Source: Staphylococcus schleiferi (GTDB lineage Bacteria > Bacillota > Bacilli > Staphylococcales > Staphylococcaceae). Taken from it: a DNA stretch of 64,000 nt. Both the position numbers and the translations under genes were made by a program. The stretch's first letter is position 1. The number at the start of each line of letters is the position of its first letter. A model generated the notes under the pieces. That model had not been told where the DNA came from and did no database searches. It saw only the letters and a list, made by a program, of their open reading frames with translations. The stretch is taken from NCBI RefSeq assembly GCF_900458895.1, contig NZ_LR962863.1:682001-746000 (forward strand), given 5' to 3'. Below are positions 41,878 to 51,418 of this stretch, piece after piece.

Positions 41878-42243
41878 ATGGCACGTATTGCAGGAATTGA
41901 TATCCCACGTGATAAACGCGTAGTAATCTCATTAACTTATATCTACGGTATCGGTAAAACTTCAGCACAAAAGATCCTTTCAGAAGCAAACGTTTCAGAA
42001 GATACACGTGTTAAAGACTTAACTGATGATGAATTAGGTCGTATCCGTGAAGTTGTTGACGGCTATAAAGTTGAAGGTGACTTACGTCGTGAAACAAACT
42101 TAAACATCAAACGGTTGATGGAAATCTCATCATACCGTGGTATCCGCCACCGTCGTGGTTTACCAGTAAATGGTCAAAAAACTAAAAACAATGCGCGTAC
42201 GCGTAAAGGCCCAGTTAAAACTGTAGCTAACAAGAAAAAATAA
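41878..42243 (+). CDS. rpsM: 30S ribosomal protein S13
   Basis: 121 residues; contacts P-site tRNA and forms subunit bridges. [20 protein letters not shown] and the basic C-terminus [14 protein letters not shown] are typical. GAGAGG lies upstream. Confidence 0.98.
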   Translation: MARIAGIDIPRDKRVVISLTYIYGIGKTSAQKILSEANVSEDTRVKDLTDDELGRIREVVDGYKVEGDLRRETNLNIKRLMEISSYRGIRHRRGLPVNGQKTKNNARTRKGPVKTVANKKK

Positions 42244-42267
42244 TAGGTAAAGGAGGCAAATTATACT

Positions 42268-42657
42268 ATGGCACGTAAACAAGTATCACGTAAACGTAGA
42301 GTGAAAAAGAATATTGAAAACGGTGTGGCACACATCCGCTCAACATTCAACAATACAATTGTAACTATTACAGATGAATTCGGTAATGCTTTATCATGGT
42401 CATCTGCAGGTGCGCTTGGTTTCAAAGGTTCTAAAAAATCTACTCCATTCGCAGCCCAAATGGCATCTGAAACAGCTTCAAAAGCAGCAATGGAACATGG
42501 TTTAAAATCAGTAGAAGTAACTGTAAAAGGCCCTGGTCCAGGTCGTGAATCAGCGATCCGTGCATTACAATCAGCAGGTTTAGAAGTAACAGCGATTAAA
42601 GACGTTACTCCAGTACCACATAATGGTTGCCGTCCACCAAAACGTCGTCGCGTATAA
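42268..42657 (+). CDS. rpsK: 30S ribosomal protein S11
   Basis: 129 residues; platform protein near the E site. [20 protein letters not shown] and the C-terminal [15 protein letters not shown] are diagnostic. AAAGGAGG precedes the ATG. Confidence 0.98.
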   Translation: MARKQVSRKRRVKKNIENGVAHIRSTFNNTIVTITDEFGNALSWSSAGALGFKGSKKSTPFAAQMASETASKAAMEHGLKSVEVTVKGPGPGRESAIRALQSAGLEVTAIKDVTPVPHNGCRPPKRRRV

Positions 42658-42732
42658 TTAAATTTTTGTTTTGTCACAAATCACTTGAATTTAAAGTTTA
42701 TGCAAGTCGACGTACTTAAGGAGGATATGTAA

Positions 42733-43677
42733 ATGATTGAAATTGAGAAACCTAGAATTGAGACAATTGAAGTTAGTGATGATGCTAAATTCGGTAAGTT
42801 CGTTGTTGAACCACTAGAACGTGGTTATGGTACTACACTAGGAAACTCCTTACGTCGTATCCTACTATCATCATTACCAGGTGCGGCTGTTAAATATATC
42901 GAAATTGAAGGTGTTTTACACGAATTCTCAGCAATTGATCATGTCGTTGAAGACGTATCAACAATTGTTATGAATATTAAAAAGTTAGCACTTAAAATAT
43001 ATTCAGAAGAAGATAAAACACTTGAAATCGATGTTAAAGAAGAAGGCGAAGTCACTGCAAAAGATATCACACATGACAGTGATGTTGAAATCTTAAACCC
43101 AGATCTTAAAATTGCAACAGTAGCGCAAGGTGGTCACCTTAAATTACGTTTAGTTGCAAGTACAGGGCGCGGGTATGCATTAGCTGATCAAAACAACTCA
43201 AGTGATCTACCAATCGGTGTTATTCCAGTTGATTCATTGTACTCACCAGTAGAACGTGTGAATTACACAGTGGAAAATACGCGTGTGGGTCAAAGTTCTG
43301 ACTTTGATAAATTAACATTAGACGTATGGACTGATGGTTCAATCACACCACAAGAGTCTGTTTCATTAGCAGCAAAAATCATGACTGAGCATTTAAATAT
43401 CTTTGTTGGTTTAACTGATGAAGCACAAAATGCTGAAATTATGATTGAAAAAGAAGAAGATCAAAAAGAAAAAGTATTAGAAATGTCTATCGAAGAATTA
43501 GACTTATCTGTACGTTCTTACAACTGTCTTAAACGTGCAGGTATCAACTCTGTACAAGAACTCGCTGATAAATCAGAGGCTGATATGATGAAAGTTCGTA
43601 ACTTAGGTCGCAAGTCTCTTGAAGAAGTAAAATATAAATTAGAAGACTTAGGTTTAGGTCTAAGAAAAGAAGATTGA
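42733..43677 (+). CDS. rpoA: RNA polymerase subunit alpha
   Basis: 314 residues: N-terminal dimerisation domain ([21 protein letters not shown]) and C-terminal domain ([20 protein letters not shown]) joined by a flexible linker near residue 235. AAGGAGG precedes the ATG. Located in the usual position between rpsK and rplQ. Confidence 0.98.
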   Translation: MIEIEKPRIETIEVSDDAKFGKFVVEPLERGYGTTLGNSLRRILLSSLPGAAVKYIEIEGVLHEFSAIDHVVEDVSTIVMNIKKLALKIYSEEDKTLEIDVKEEGEVTAKDITHDSDVEILNPDLKIATVAQGGHLKLRLVASTGRGYALADQNNSSDLPIGVIPVDSLYSPVERVNYTVENTRVGQSSDFDKLTLDVWTDGSITPQESVSLAAKIMTEHLNIFVGLTDEAQNAEIMIEKEEDQKEKVLEMSIEELDLSVRSYNCLKRAGINSVQELADKSEADMMKVRNLGRKSLEEVKYKLEDLGLGLRKED

Positions 43678-43693
43678 TAAAGGAGGTTAACTC

Positions 43694-44062
43694 ATGGGTT
43701 ACAGAAAATTAGGTCGTACTTCAGATCAACGTAAAGCAATGTTACGTGATTTAGCTACATCATTAATCGTAAGTGAGCGCATCGAAACGACTGAAGCACG
43801 TGCGAAAGAACTTCGTAGCGTAGTTGAAAAACTGATCACTTTAGGTAAAAAAGGTGACTTGGCTTCTCGTCGTCAAGCAGCAAAAACTTTACGTAATGTT
43901 GAAATCTTAAACGAAGATGAAACAACACAAACAGCACTTCAAAAATTATTCGGTGAAATCGCTGAACGTTATGAAGAACGTCAAGGTGGTTACACTCGTA
44001 TTCTTAAAGTTGCTCCACGTCACGGCGATGGCGCATTAAAAGTAATTATCGAATTAGTTTAA
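43694..44062 (+). CDS. rplQ: 50S ribosomal protein L17
   Basis: 122 residues; last gene of the cluster. [20 protein letters not shown] and the C-terminal [14 protein letters not shown] are typical. AAAGGAGG precedes the ATG; a terminator follows at 44142. Confidence 0.98.
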   Translation: MGYRKLGRTSDQRKAMLRDLATSLIVSERIETTEARAKELRSVVEKLITLGKKGDLASRRQAAKTLRNVEILNEDETTQTALQKLFGEIAERYEERQGGYTRILKVAPRHGDGALKVIIELV

Positions 44063-44141
44063 TTAATACACTACTACTACATTAAAGCAAATGAGTGCAA
44101 CGATAATGTTTGCCACATACAAATATTGTCTAGCTCAGAGT

Positions 44142-44206
44142 ACCCCATCCAACTAAATATTGACGACAAAGCGTGAACTCAATGAGGATGGGGTGCGCGC
44201 TTTTTT
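44142..44206 (+). terminator. Terminator of the ribosomal protein cluster
   Basis: ACCCCATCC / GGATGGGGT (44142-44150 with 44186-44194) followed by GCGCGCTTTTTT. End of the rpsJ-rplQ transcription. Confidence 0.85.
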
Positions 44207-44458
44207 AGTGTAATCGGTCATAAATCAAGATGACATCGCCAAATCTTATTGAATCACATTCAGCTTTTTTACACGTATGTGTCGCTGAATGATGCACTCA
44301 TAATACTTGGTGATTCATTTTAACATCGAATATACCAAGTAGAGGTAGTACATACAGGGTTTATAACTGTGCCATGTACTATCAAAGATAAAAGATGAGT
44401 AAACGATGCTTTATGCATGTGAACTCTATTTTGTATAAAAACGCATCATCTCTGTTAA

Positions 44459-44502
44459 GGGCGGAACAACGAAATCCATTCGATTTCTGTTCCGCTCTTT
44501 TA
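44459..44502 (+). terminator. Second hairpin upstream of ecfA1
   Basis: GCGGAACA / TGTTCCGC (44461-44468 with 44488-44495) with inner GAAAT/ATTTC pairing, then TCTTTTATTT. A related hairpin with AGGACAGAAA/TTTCTGTTCT is at 49624, a motif common in staphylococcal intergenic DNA. Confidence 0.8.
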
Positions 44503-44580
44503 TTTATATGGCTTGATACATATACAAATCATGTCTTTTTTTGTAAAATAAGCGTATTAGTACAAATGGAGGGACGCTAA

Positions 44581-45390
44581 ATGAAAGACGAAAACCTGAT
44601 TGAATTTGAACATGTATCATTTCAATACGACGAACAACAACCGCGTGTTTTGAATGATGTTCAATTTAAAATTAAAAAAGGTGATTGGGTTTCGATTGTC
44701 GGTCACAATGGCTCGGGAAAATCAACTTTAGCGAAACTTCTAACAGGCATCGAGCAAGATTTCACTGGTGATATAAAGGTCAATGGTAACTCTATTAAAG
44801 GAAAAGATCGGCCCGCTTTTCACCATCATATTGGTATTGTATTTCAAAATCCTGAAAATCAGTTTGTGGGTTCAACTGTGAAATATGATGTTGCTTTCGG
44901 CTTAGAAAATAAAAATGTTTCTTATGATAAGATGCATCAAATTGTGCCAGCTGTTTTGAAAGACGTCGATATGTATGACAAGCAAAATCATGAGCCAACC
45001 GCATTGTCAGGGGGACAAAAACAACGTGTTGCGATTGCGGGTGTCCTTGCATTAGAGCCACAATTGATTATTTTAGATGAGGCGACAGCCATGTTGGATC
45101 CAGAGGGAAAGCGTGACATACTAGCCATGGTCAAACACTTGAACGAAACGAAAGGTATTACAGTTATCGCGATTACGCATGACCTTTCTGAAGTCGTCAG
45201 CTCAGATCAAGTAATCGTGATGAACCAAGGTGAAGTTTATTTAAATGGTTCAGTAGAATCGATATTTAAACACGGGCAGTCATTAATGACACTTGGCTTA
45301 GACTTGCCATTTGAAATGCGTGTCGCGAATCTATTAAATATGGAACCAGGTTTTATGACTTATGAAGGATTATTGGAGCGTTTAATATGA
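44581..45390 (+). CDS. ecfA1: ECF transporter ATPase A1
   Basis: One of two ATPases of the shared energy-coupling module that powers vitamin S-components. Walker A GHNGSGKST (residues 41-49), Q-loop QNPENQFVGST typical of ECF ATPases, signature LSGGQKQRVAIAG, Walker B LIILDEATAMLD. GGAGGGACG precedes the ATG. Overlaps ecfA2 by four bases. S-components are not in this window, as usual for group II ECF systems. Confidence 0.95.
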   Translation: MKDENLIEFEHVSFQYDEQQPRVLNDVQFKIKKGDWVSIVGHNGSGKSTLAKLLTGIEQDFTGDIKVNGNSIKGKDRPAFHHHIGIVFQNPENQFVGSTVKYDVAFGLENKNVSYDKMHQIVPAVLKDVDMYDKQNHEPTALSGGQKQRVAIAGVLALEPQLIILDEATAMLDPEGKRDILAMVKHLNETKGITVIAITHDLSEVVSSDQVIVMNQGEVYLNGSVESIFKHGQSLMTLGLDLPFEMRVANLLNMEPGFMTYEGLLERLI

Positions 45391-46253
45391 TTAAATTTGA
45401 AGAAGTTTCATACACGTATCAGAAAAAGACGCCGTATGAATATCAAGCACTCAATCAAATATCAACTGAATTTTTACCTGGGCGTTATTATGCCATTATT
45501 GGAAAAACAGGTTCAGGGAAGTCAACTTTAATTCAGCATTTCAATGGGCTCTTAAAACCTACAAAAGGCCATATGCAAGTATTAGACGTCGCTATCAATC
45601 CAAAGACAAAAGATAAAAAATTAAAGTCAATTAGAAAGCGAATTGGGATGGTGTTTCAATTTCCTGAGTCACAACTTTTTGAGGAGACAGTCGAAAAGGA
45701 AGTGCTATTTGGTCCTCAAAACTATGGACTGGATATTGAAGCAGCACGTGCCAAAGCGATGCGCTTATTAACAGAGCTAGGTTTTGATGCAGAAACAACA
45801 ATGAAGCAATCTCCTTTCTTACTGTCAGGCGGTCAAATGAGAAAAGTCGCACTCACTGCAATTCTCACGATGGACCCTGATATTTTAATTTTAGATGAAC
45901 CTACAGCAGGATTAGATCCACGCAGTCGAGAACAGGTTATGCAGTTATTTAAAAAATTACAACTGGAACAGCATAAAACGGTCATTTTAGTGACACATGA
46001 TATGAATGATGTGGCACGATTTGCTGAAGAAGTTAAAATAATGCAAAAAGGGAGCCTTATTGAATCGACTACACCACAACAATTTTTTTCACGTACTGAA
46101 GATGTTCAAGCTTTGCACCTTTGTTTGCCCGATATCGTGCGTTTACAAAGAGATATTGAAGCGCGCTTAGGGATTCAATTTGAAAAGCTTGCAATGACAG
46201 AAGAGGCGTTTGCTACGATGTTCAAAGAATGGAGGCAACGTCATGAAAGATAA
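45387..46253 (+). CDS. ecfA2: ECF transporter ATPase A2
   Basis: Second ATPase of the module. Walker A GKTGSGKST (residues 39-47), QFPESQLFEETVEKEV, signature LSGGQMRKVALTA, Walker B ILILDEPTAGLD. 288 residues, with the longer C-terminal domain usual for A2. Overlaps both ecfA1 and ecfT. Confidence 0.95.
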   Translation: MIKFEEVSYTYQKKTPYEYQALNQISTEFLPGRYYAIIGKTGSGKSTLIQHFNGLLKPTKGHMQVLDVAINPKTKDKKLKSIRKRIGMVFQFPESQLFEETVEKEVLFGPQNYGLDIEAARAKAMRLLTELGFDAETTMKQSPFLLSGGQMRKVALTAILTMDPDILILDEPTAGLDPRSREQVMQLFKKLQLEQHKTVILVTHDMNDVARFAEEVKIMQKGSLIESTTPQQFFSRTEDVQALHLCLPDIVRLQRDIEARLGIQFEKLAMTEEAFATMFKEWRQRHER

Positions 46254-47046
46254 ATTGATTATTGGGCGTTACTTACCATTAGACACTTTCGTTCATCGTT
46301 TAGACCCACGTGGTAAATTCATCTTTGTATTTATATTTATTATTGTTATTTTTTTGAGTCACCATCCGTATAGTTATTTGTGGCTTGCTTTCATATTGTT
46401 AATTATTTTAAAAGTCGCACGTATTCCACTGGGGTTTCTTTTAAAAGGCTTACTTCCAATTTTTATCTTTTTACTATTAACATTAGTGATGCATTTGTTT
46501 TTAACGAAAGGTGGAACACGATTATTTGAATGGGGTATTCTGTCCATTGATTCTAATGGAATTAGAGAAGGGATTTTAATTGTACTGCGCCTTGCTTACA
46601 TTATGATTATTTCAACACTACTTACTTTGACGACAAGTCCTTTGAACCTTACAGAAGCCTTTGATCGTTTATTTAAACCGTTGAAATATATCAAAGTCCC
46701 TGTAGCTGCGTTAAGTATGATGATGTCTATTGCACTACGATTTATTCCTACTTTGATGGAAGAATTAGATAAAATCGTATTATCACAAAAATCACGGGGT
46801 TCAGATATTAGTTCTGGCTCTATTGTGGCACGTATTAAGGCGTTTATCCCTTTAATGATTCCATTGTTTATTTCTGCCTTTCAACGTGCAGAAGAATTGG
46901 CTATCGCTATGGAAGTGAGAGGCTATGATGCAAATCAGCAGAGAACAAGTTATCGTGTACTAGAATGGCACGTTAAAGATACGCTCGCCTTGCTGAGTAT
47001 CATTCCAATTGCAGTCATTTCGATATGGTTAGGCCATCATTTTTAG
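46243..47046 (+). CDS. ecfT: ECF transporter transmembrane subunit T
   Basis: Membrane scaffold linking the ATPases to interchangeable S-components. About five hydrophobic segments and the coupling-helix motifs LSQKSRGSD and AMEVRGYDAN, with the Ala-Arg-Gly/Ser-Arg-Gly signatures of EcfT. The start at 46243, after GGAGGCAACG, is chosen over an upstream in-frame ATG at 46210; it overlaps the ecfA2 end. 267 residues. Confidence 0.94.
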   Translation: MKDKLIIGRYLPLDTFVHRLDPRGKFIFVFIFIIVIFLSHHPYSYLWLAFILLIILKVARIPLGFLLKGLLPIFIFLLLTLVMHLFLTKGGTRLFEWGILSIDSNGIREGILIVLRLAYIMIISTLLTLTTSPLNLTEAFDRLFKPLKYIKVPVAALSMMMSIALRFIPTLMEELDKIVLSQKSRGSDISSGSIVARIKAFIPLMIPLFISAFQRAEELAIAMEVRGYDANQQRTSYRVLEWHVKDTLALLSIIPIAVISIWLGHHF

Positions 47047-47066
47047 ATTGAGAAAAGGAGAATTTT

Positions 47067-47870
47067 ATGCAACGTGTGTTAGTGAAAATCAGTTATAATG
47101 GGGCGCAATTTTTAGGCTTTCAAATTCAAAACCAAGGGCGTACAGTGCAAGGTTATTTTGAAAAAATATTGAAACGTATGCATCAAAAGCCTGTTCGAAT
47201 TCACCCTACAAGTCGCACAGATCGTGGTGTGCACGCAAAAGAACAGTATTTCCATTTCGATACGGATTTGAATATTGCGCCTAATAAGTGGCAACATGCC
47301 ATGAATAGTGCGTTACCAGATGATATTTATGTTCATGAAGTCTCTTTAATCGATTCAGATTTTCACTGTCGTTATGATTGTGTAGGTAAACGCTATCGAT
47401 ACGCTATTTATCAAGATGCGCATCGCAATCCATTTCTCGCGCATTTGAAAACACTCGAGGCCCATGCACTTAATATTGAAGCGATGCAAGTAGCTGCACG
47501 TCATTTTATTGGAACACATGATTTTACTAGTTTCTGTTCTCAAAAAACTGAAGTTGAGAGTAAAACACGCACGATTTATGAAAGTCGCATCGAAGTCACT
47601 GAAGATGGCTTAGATTTTATTATTACAGGGTCAGGTTTTTTATATAACATGGTACGTGTCATTATTGCTTACTTACTTGAAGTCGGAAAAGGCAAGCGAC
47701 AAGGTGAGGATATTCCACATATTCTTAAAATGAAAGATCGAACGCTTGTACCACATACTGCACCAGCAGAAGGTCTCTATTTAGAAAAGGTATATTTATC
47801 GCCCGAACAGCTCAAAAAAGACTTCGGTGAAACAATTAAAATTCATACGAAAAAATCGTCACAAATTTAA
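47067..47870 (+). CDS. truA: tRNA pseudouridine(38-40) synthase
   Basis: Makes pseudouridine in the anticodon stem-loop of many tRNAs. Catalytic Asp52 is in the conserved [23 protein letters not shown] appears in the C-terminal half. 267 residues. AAAGGAG precedes the ATG; 20 bases after ecfT, so probably in the same operon, as in other Firmicutes. Confidence 0.96.
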   Translation: MQRVLVKISYNGAQFLGFQIQNQGRTVQGYFEKILKRMHQKPVRIHPTSRTDRGVHAKEQYFHFDTDLNIAPNKWQHAMNSALPDDIYVHEVSLIDSDFHCRYDCVGKRYRYAIYQDAHRNPFLAHLKTLEAHALNIEAMQVAARHFIGTHDFTSFCSQKTEVESKTRTIYESRIEVTEDGLDFIITGSGFLYNMVRVIIAYLLEVGKGKRQGEDIPHILKMKDRTLVPHTAPAEGLYLEKVYLSPEQLKKDFGETIKIHTKKSSQI

Positions 47871-47879
47871 TGAAATACA

Positions 47880-47908
47880 TTGACATTAAGGCGTAAAACT
47901 TATAAGAT
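47880..47908 (+). promoter_or_regulatory. Predicted promoter for rplM-rpsI
   Basis: Perfect TTGACA (47880-47885), 17-base spacer, TAAGAT (47903-47908), about 178 bases before rplM. Confidence 0.65.
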
Positions 47909-47914
47909 AGTTAA

Positions 47915-48080
47915 CGGTATTGTTTTATATCACCCCACGATAAGCCCCGGAAACTTATTGTGTTACAAAGATATATAAGCAGGAAAGAACAACAGTTAAC
48001 GGAATAAATATCTCGCTCTAGGTTGTGCTGTCACAACCAGCTGAAAGACAAATAGGAAAGATTTATTCACTAGGAGGACA
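47915..48080 (+). promoter_or_regulatory. Structured 5' leader of rplM-rpsI (L13 leader-like)
   Basis: About 165 untranslated bases with clear secondary structure: ATAAG/CTTAT around CCCCGGAAA near 47940-47960, and a perfect 7-bp hairpin GGTTGTG/CACAACC (48021-48027 with 48032-48038) with loop CTGT. An autoregulatory L13 leader is known upstream of rplM in Bacillus; the position matches, but I cannot align this to the motif by eye. Confidence 0.5.
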
Positions 48081-48085
48081 ATATT

Positions 48086-48523
48086 ATGCGTCAAACATTT
48101 ATGGCAAATGAATCAAACATTGAGCGCAAATGGTATGTTGTTGATGCTGAAGGACAAACTTTAGGACGTTTAGCTTCAGAAGTCGCAGCTATCTTACGCG
48201 GTAAAAATAAAGTCACTTACACACCACACGTTGACAGTGGTGATTACGTTATCATCATTAACGCTTCAAAAATCGAATTTACTGGTAAAAAAGAAAGCGA
48301 TAAAATCTACTACCGTCACTCAAATCATCCAGGTGGTTTAAAATCAATCACTGCTGGTGAATTAAGACGTACAAACCCAGAACGTTTATTAGAAAACGCA
48401 ATTAAAGGGATGTTACCAAGTTCACGTTTAGGTGAAAAACAAGGTAAAAAATTATTCGTTTATGGTGGCGCTGAACATCCACACGCTGCACAACAACCAG
48501 AAAACTACGAGTTACGTGGTTAA
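48086..48523 (+). CDS. rplM: 50S ribosomal protein L13
   Basis: 145 residues, an early 50S assembly protein. [20 protein letters not shown] and [18 protein letters not shown] are diagnostic. GGAGGAC precedes the ATG. Operon with rpsI, 19 bases downstream. Confidence 0.98.
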   Translation: MRQTFMANESNIERKWYVVDAEGQTLGRLASEVAAILRGKNKVTYTPHVDSGDYVIIINASKIEFTGKKESDKIYYRHSNHPGGLKSITAGELRRTNPERLLENAIKGMLPSSRLGEKQGKKLFVYGGAEHPHAAQQPENYELRG

Positions 48524-48542
48524 TTAGAAGGAGGAAATTACA

Positions 48543-48935
48543 TTGGCACAAGTTGAATATAAAGGCACAGGCCGTCGTAAAAACTCAGTAGCACGTGTAC
48601 GTTTAGTACCAGGTGAAGGTAACATCAAAGTGAACGATCGCGATGTACGCGACTACTTACCATTCGAATCATTAATCTTAGACTTAAACCAACCATTCGA
48701 TGTAACAGAAACTAAAGGTAACTATGACGTTTTAGTTAATGTACACGGTGGCGGTTTCACTGGTCAAGCACAAGCAATCCGTCACGGTATTGCACGTGCA
48801 TTATTAGAAGCAGATCCTGAATACAGAGGTTCTTTAAAACGCGCTGGATTACTTACTCGTGACCCACGTATGAAAGAACGTAAAAAACCAGGTCTTAAAA
48901 AAGCACGTCGTTCACCACAATTCTCAAAACGTTAA
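48543..48935 (+). CDS. rpsI: 30S ribosomal protein S9
   Basis: 130 residues; its C-terminal tail (RRSPQFSKR) reaches the P-site tRNA. TTG start supported by GAAGGAGG and the normal N-terminus [20 protein letters not shown]. Followed by a terminator. Confidence 0.97.
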   Translation: MAQVEYKGTGRRKNSVARVRLVPGEGNIKVNDRDVRDYLPFESLILDLNQPFDVTETKGNYDVLVNVHGGGFTGQAQAIRHGIARALLEADPEYRGSLKRAGLLTRDPRMKERKKPGLKKARRSPQFSKR

Positions 48936-48958
48936 TATCGTTGTTATATCAACTTTTA

Positions 48959-48993
48959 CAGCACTTTCCAACTTTTGTTGGAGAGTGCTTTTT
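48959..48993 (+). terminator. Terminator after rpsI
   Basis: GCACTTTCCAAC / GTTGGAGAGTGC (48961-48972 with 48977-48988) and TTTTTG. Confidence 0.92.
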
Positions 48994-49016
48994 GTGTTTT
49001 TTATGGTTGTATATTT

Positions 49017-49615
49017 GGTTGTATATTTTTAACGGTTGGCGAAATATTCACTGACCGTTATTTTAATTTTTGATATTAAAAAAGCACAAATATCTCTATA
49101 ATTGTAAGTGACTAAACAAACCATTAAGGAGATATTGTGCCTATGTATAATGATATATCAGTCATACAGACTTTTTAAGTCTTGCCAGAGTCAATACAGT
49201 TTAGTTCATTATTTATTGGGCCTTGATGAGAGGCTCAAAGAGACATATGAAACGGCGCACCGTCTTTTAAGTGCTCTGAAATCAAACGATATCCAGCAAT
49301 TACGGTTCATCTTACAGGATTCAAAGACAAAAGATATTTCACAAGGACTCAAGCGTGTCATTCAAACATTCATCAAATACTTGCCCTATATCTCAAATAC
49401 GATGCGTTATCCACATTTAACGAATGGGCCGATTGAGGGCATTAATAATAAAATAAAACTGATTAAACGGGTTTCTTATGGTTATAGAAATTTCTGGAAT
49501 TTTAGGAATAGAATCTTAATCATTTCCAAGTTATTTGTAAGTGAATATAAAAAACGCATTAAACAACAAAAAAACGTTGCTTAATGCGCTATCGTCTCGC
49601 CAACCGACACCCATT
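49017..49615 (+). mobile_element. Decayed, internally deleted ISL3-family relic
   Basis: The left part aligns with the left end of the two ISL3 elements at 10747 and 21889 (GGTT...GGTTGG, then CTCTATAATTGTAAGTGACTAAAC and the transposase start ATGTATAATGATATATCA). After about six codons the sequence jumps to the last third of a transposase gene. The right end retains CCAACC pairing with GGTTGG on the left (49034-49039 with 49600-49605), but the extreme right end is diverged, so the exact limits and target duplication are uncertain. Confidence 0.65.
49143..49584 (+). pseudogene. ISL3-family transposase remnant with large internal deletion
   Basis: The original start (MYNDIS) at 49143 is joined out of frame to the C-terminal region, readable from about 49165 as SYRLFKSCQSQYSLVHYLLG onward. 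The tail includes HLTNGPIEGINNKIKLIKR, which holds the final catalytic Glu of the DDE set, and YGYRNFWNFRNRI. The first two-thirds, including the earlier catalytic Asp residues, are missing. It is the complementary part to what survives in the two 153-residue copies. Confidence 0.8.
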
Positions 49616-49622
49616 TTTATTA

Positions 49623-49668
49623 GGGGCAGGACAGAAAATCTAAATGGTTTCTGTTCTGCTCTTTTTTG
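49623..49668 (+). terminator. Hairpin after the ISL3 relic
   Basis: GGCAGGACAGAAA / TTTCTGTTCTGCT (49624-49636 with 49648-49660) and CTTTTTTG. Confidence 0.75.
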
Positions 49669-49805
49669 ATGGAGAACGTCGCAATAATTTTTCTTCCAAG
49701 AACAGAACTAAACCTTATTCAGTCAGTTAAATATAAAAAATAACGTTGAAAGTCTTGCGCGTCACGCTACGTTATCCATTATATTGAGGTTAAGGAGGGA
49801 TAACA

Positions 49806-50717
49806 ATGCCACCCATTCATATCATAAGATCTGATAAAATTTATTTGAAATTATTGGAATTAGACGTTGCACAGAGAGACGCTTATTTTCGAGAAAATTT
49901 ATTAAAGCATTTTCGAGAAAAATTTGAAATTCAACAGATACCCTTTGAACCAACAGCAGCAGGTTTTGATGCCTTAATGATGTTGAATCAAACGCACGTT
50001 TCGCCTGCAGAATTTAATTCGAGCAATAAAAAACAAATGGATATGCTTGATGATGATTTTTGGGATAATTGTAAAAGTGCGATTGAAGATGTACTGAAGC
50101 GTTTTGAAAAGAAGGGGATGCGTTCAAAGGTAAGTCAGTATACATTTACGGTTTTATTAGGAGATGAACAAAAGCCGACTATGTTCCTTAATCAAAATTA
50201 TGGAGGAGAAGGCGGTATACCTGGATATGTGTGGCTTTCATTAGTTCCAAATGCCTATACTTTGAAGCGAACAAAAAGTGCCATTGCACATGAGTTCAAT
50301 CATAACTTGAGATACCAATATGTTCAATGGGACGGTGGCTCTCTAGCAGAATTAATTGTTTCTGAAGGTTTAGCTGAAAATTTTGTTGAGGCCATGTATG
50401 GGAAGTCATATTTAGGACCTTGGGTAACGGCGATAGATTGGAATCAATCACAAGCATTAATTAAAAATATCATAGGAAAACATCTAGACATTGATAACAT
50501 GTTTGAAGCAATGCCTTATTTATACGGGGATGAGATTGCTCAATTATATAGCGGTAATCAAGTAGTGTTACCTCACTCAGCAGGTTATACTTGCGGGTAT
50601 TATCTTGTTAAAACTTATTTAGAAAAGACAAATTGTGGGATTGAAGAAGCCACTATGAAGTCTGCACAAGAAATTTTAAACGAGGTGGAATCATTTTGGA
50701 ATACGAATATCGTATAA
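49806..50717 (+). CDS. DUF2268-family predicted zinc protease (YjaZ-like)
   Basis: 303 residues. The sequence AIAHEFNHNLRYQY supplies a gluzincin-like H-E-x-x-H (His162, Glu163, His166), and SEGLAENFVEAMYG follows about 30 residues later with a candidate third ligand. No signal peptide, so it is cytoplasmic. The family is described as putative zinc-dependent proteases of unknown substrate. It overlaps the following MerR-family gene by 22 bases; the pair is probably co-expressed and co-regulated. AAGGAGGG precedes the ATG. Confidence 0.85.
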   Translation: MPPIHIIRSDKIYLKLLELDVAQRDAYFRENLLKHFREKFEIQQIPFEPTAAGFDALMMLNQTHVSPAEFNSSNKKQMDMLDDDFWDNCKSAIEDVLKRFEKKGMRSKVSQYTFTVLLGDEQKPTMFLNQNYGGEGGIPGYVWLSLVPNAYTLKRTKSAIAHEFNHNLRYQYVQWDGGSLAELIVSEGLAENFVEAMYGKSYLGPWVTAIDWNQSQALIKNIIGKHLDIDNMFEAMPYLYGDEIAQLYSGNQVVLPHSAGYTCGYYLVKTYLEKTNCGIEEATMKSAQEILNEVESFWNTNIV

Positions 50718-51418
50718 AAGACATCATCAAAATCACTGGCGTAACGAAGCGGACTTTACATTATTATGATGAAATTGGTTTATTATCACCCGAAAAAAAT
50801 GAAAATCATCATAGAGTCTATACACAACATCATTTAATGCAATTACAAAAAATTTTATTACTGAGATCGATGGATGTAAGCATTAAAAGAATTATTAAAA
50901 TAATGGCAATGGACGAAACAAATTTAATGGCATCATTGACAGCTGAAATGGTCATTTTGAATGAAAAAATTGAACGATTAGAAAAAACGAAAAAAGCAGT
51001 GGCCAAATGGATAGAGGGCGTGCCGGTTTTAGAAATTGATGAATTGAACAACAACTTACAAGCTCAATATCAAGAAGAAGCTAAAATAAAATATGGTAAT
51101 ACATCTGCTTATCGTAGTTTTATTGAACGTAATGGGGATTATCAATTAAATAGTGTTGAGTCTAAAAATAAAATGGTGACAATATTTAAAGCTTTTAATC
51201 ATTTAATAGAGCGGAACGTAAGCGATAGTGAAGTGTATGAAGTAGTGAAAGCATGGAAGGATTTGATGAATAGCTATGCTGAATTTGATGATGAAACACT
51301 ATGTTGCATTGCAATGACTTATAATGAAGATGAAAGATTTAAAGATTATTTTAAACAATTCGGTCATCCGCAGTTAACTGAGTTTATTGATAAAGCTGTT
51401 CATTATCATTTAGCTTAA
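50696..51418 (+). CDS. MerR-family transcriptional regulator
   Basis: 240 residues. The N-terminal winged helix is clear (YRIKDIIKITGVTKRTLHYY and DEIGLLSPEKNENHHRVY), then a dimerisation coiled coil around residues 75-120, then about 120 residues of ligand-sensing domain of TipA-like size. TTG start within the protease gene, with GAGGTGGA six bases upstream. It likely regulates the promoter before the DUF2268 gene. Ligand unknown. Confidence 0.88.
   Translation: MEYEYRIKDIIKITGVTKRTLHYYDEIGLLSPEKNENHHRVYTQHHLMQLQKILLLRSMDVSIKRIIKIMAMDETNLMASLTAEMVILNEKIERLEKTKKAVAKWIEGVPVLEIDELNNNLQAQYQEEAKIKYGNTSAYRSFIERNGDYQLNSVESKNKMVTIFKAFNHLIERNVSDSEVYEVVKAWKDLMNSYAEFDDETLCCIAMTYNEDERFKDYFKQFGHPQLTEFIDKAVHYHLA

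Larger units (their letters stand above)
44063..44580. other. Intergenic region between rplQ and the ECF module
   Basis: 518 bases with two terminator hairpins (annotated separately) and no convincing gene. A 61-codon open frame starting near 44395 has no ribosome-binding site and runs through the second hairpin, so it is not called. The ecfA1 promoter should lie just before 44570, but no -35/-10 pair with normal spacing stands out. Confidence 0.5.

Noticed and set aside
49108..49164. ATG at 49108 as the start of the ISL3 remnant protein
   Set aside because: The original transposase start (MYNDIS) is at 49143 in another frame; the frame from 49108 is an accident of the deletion.
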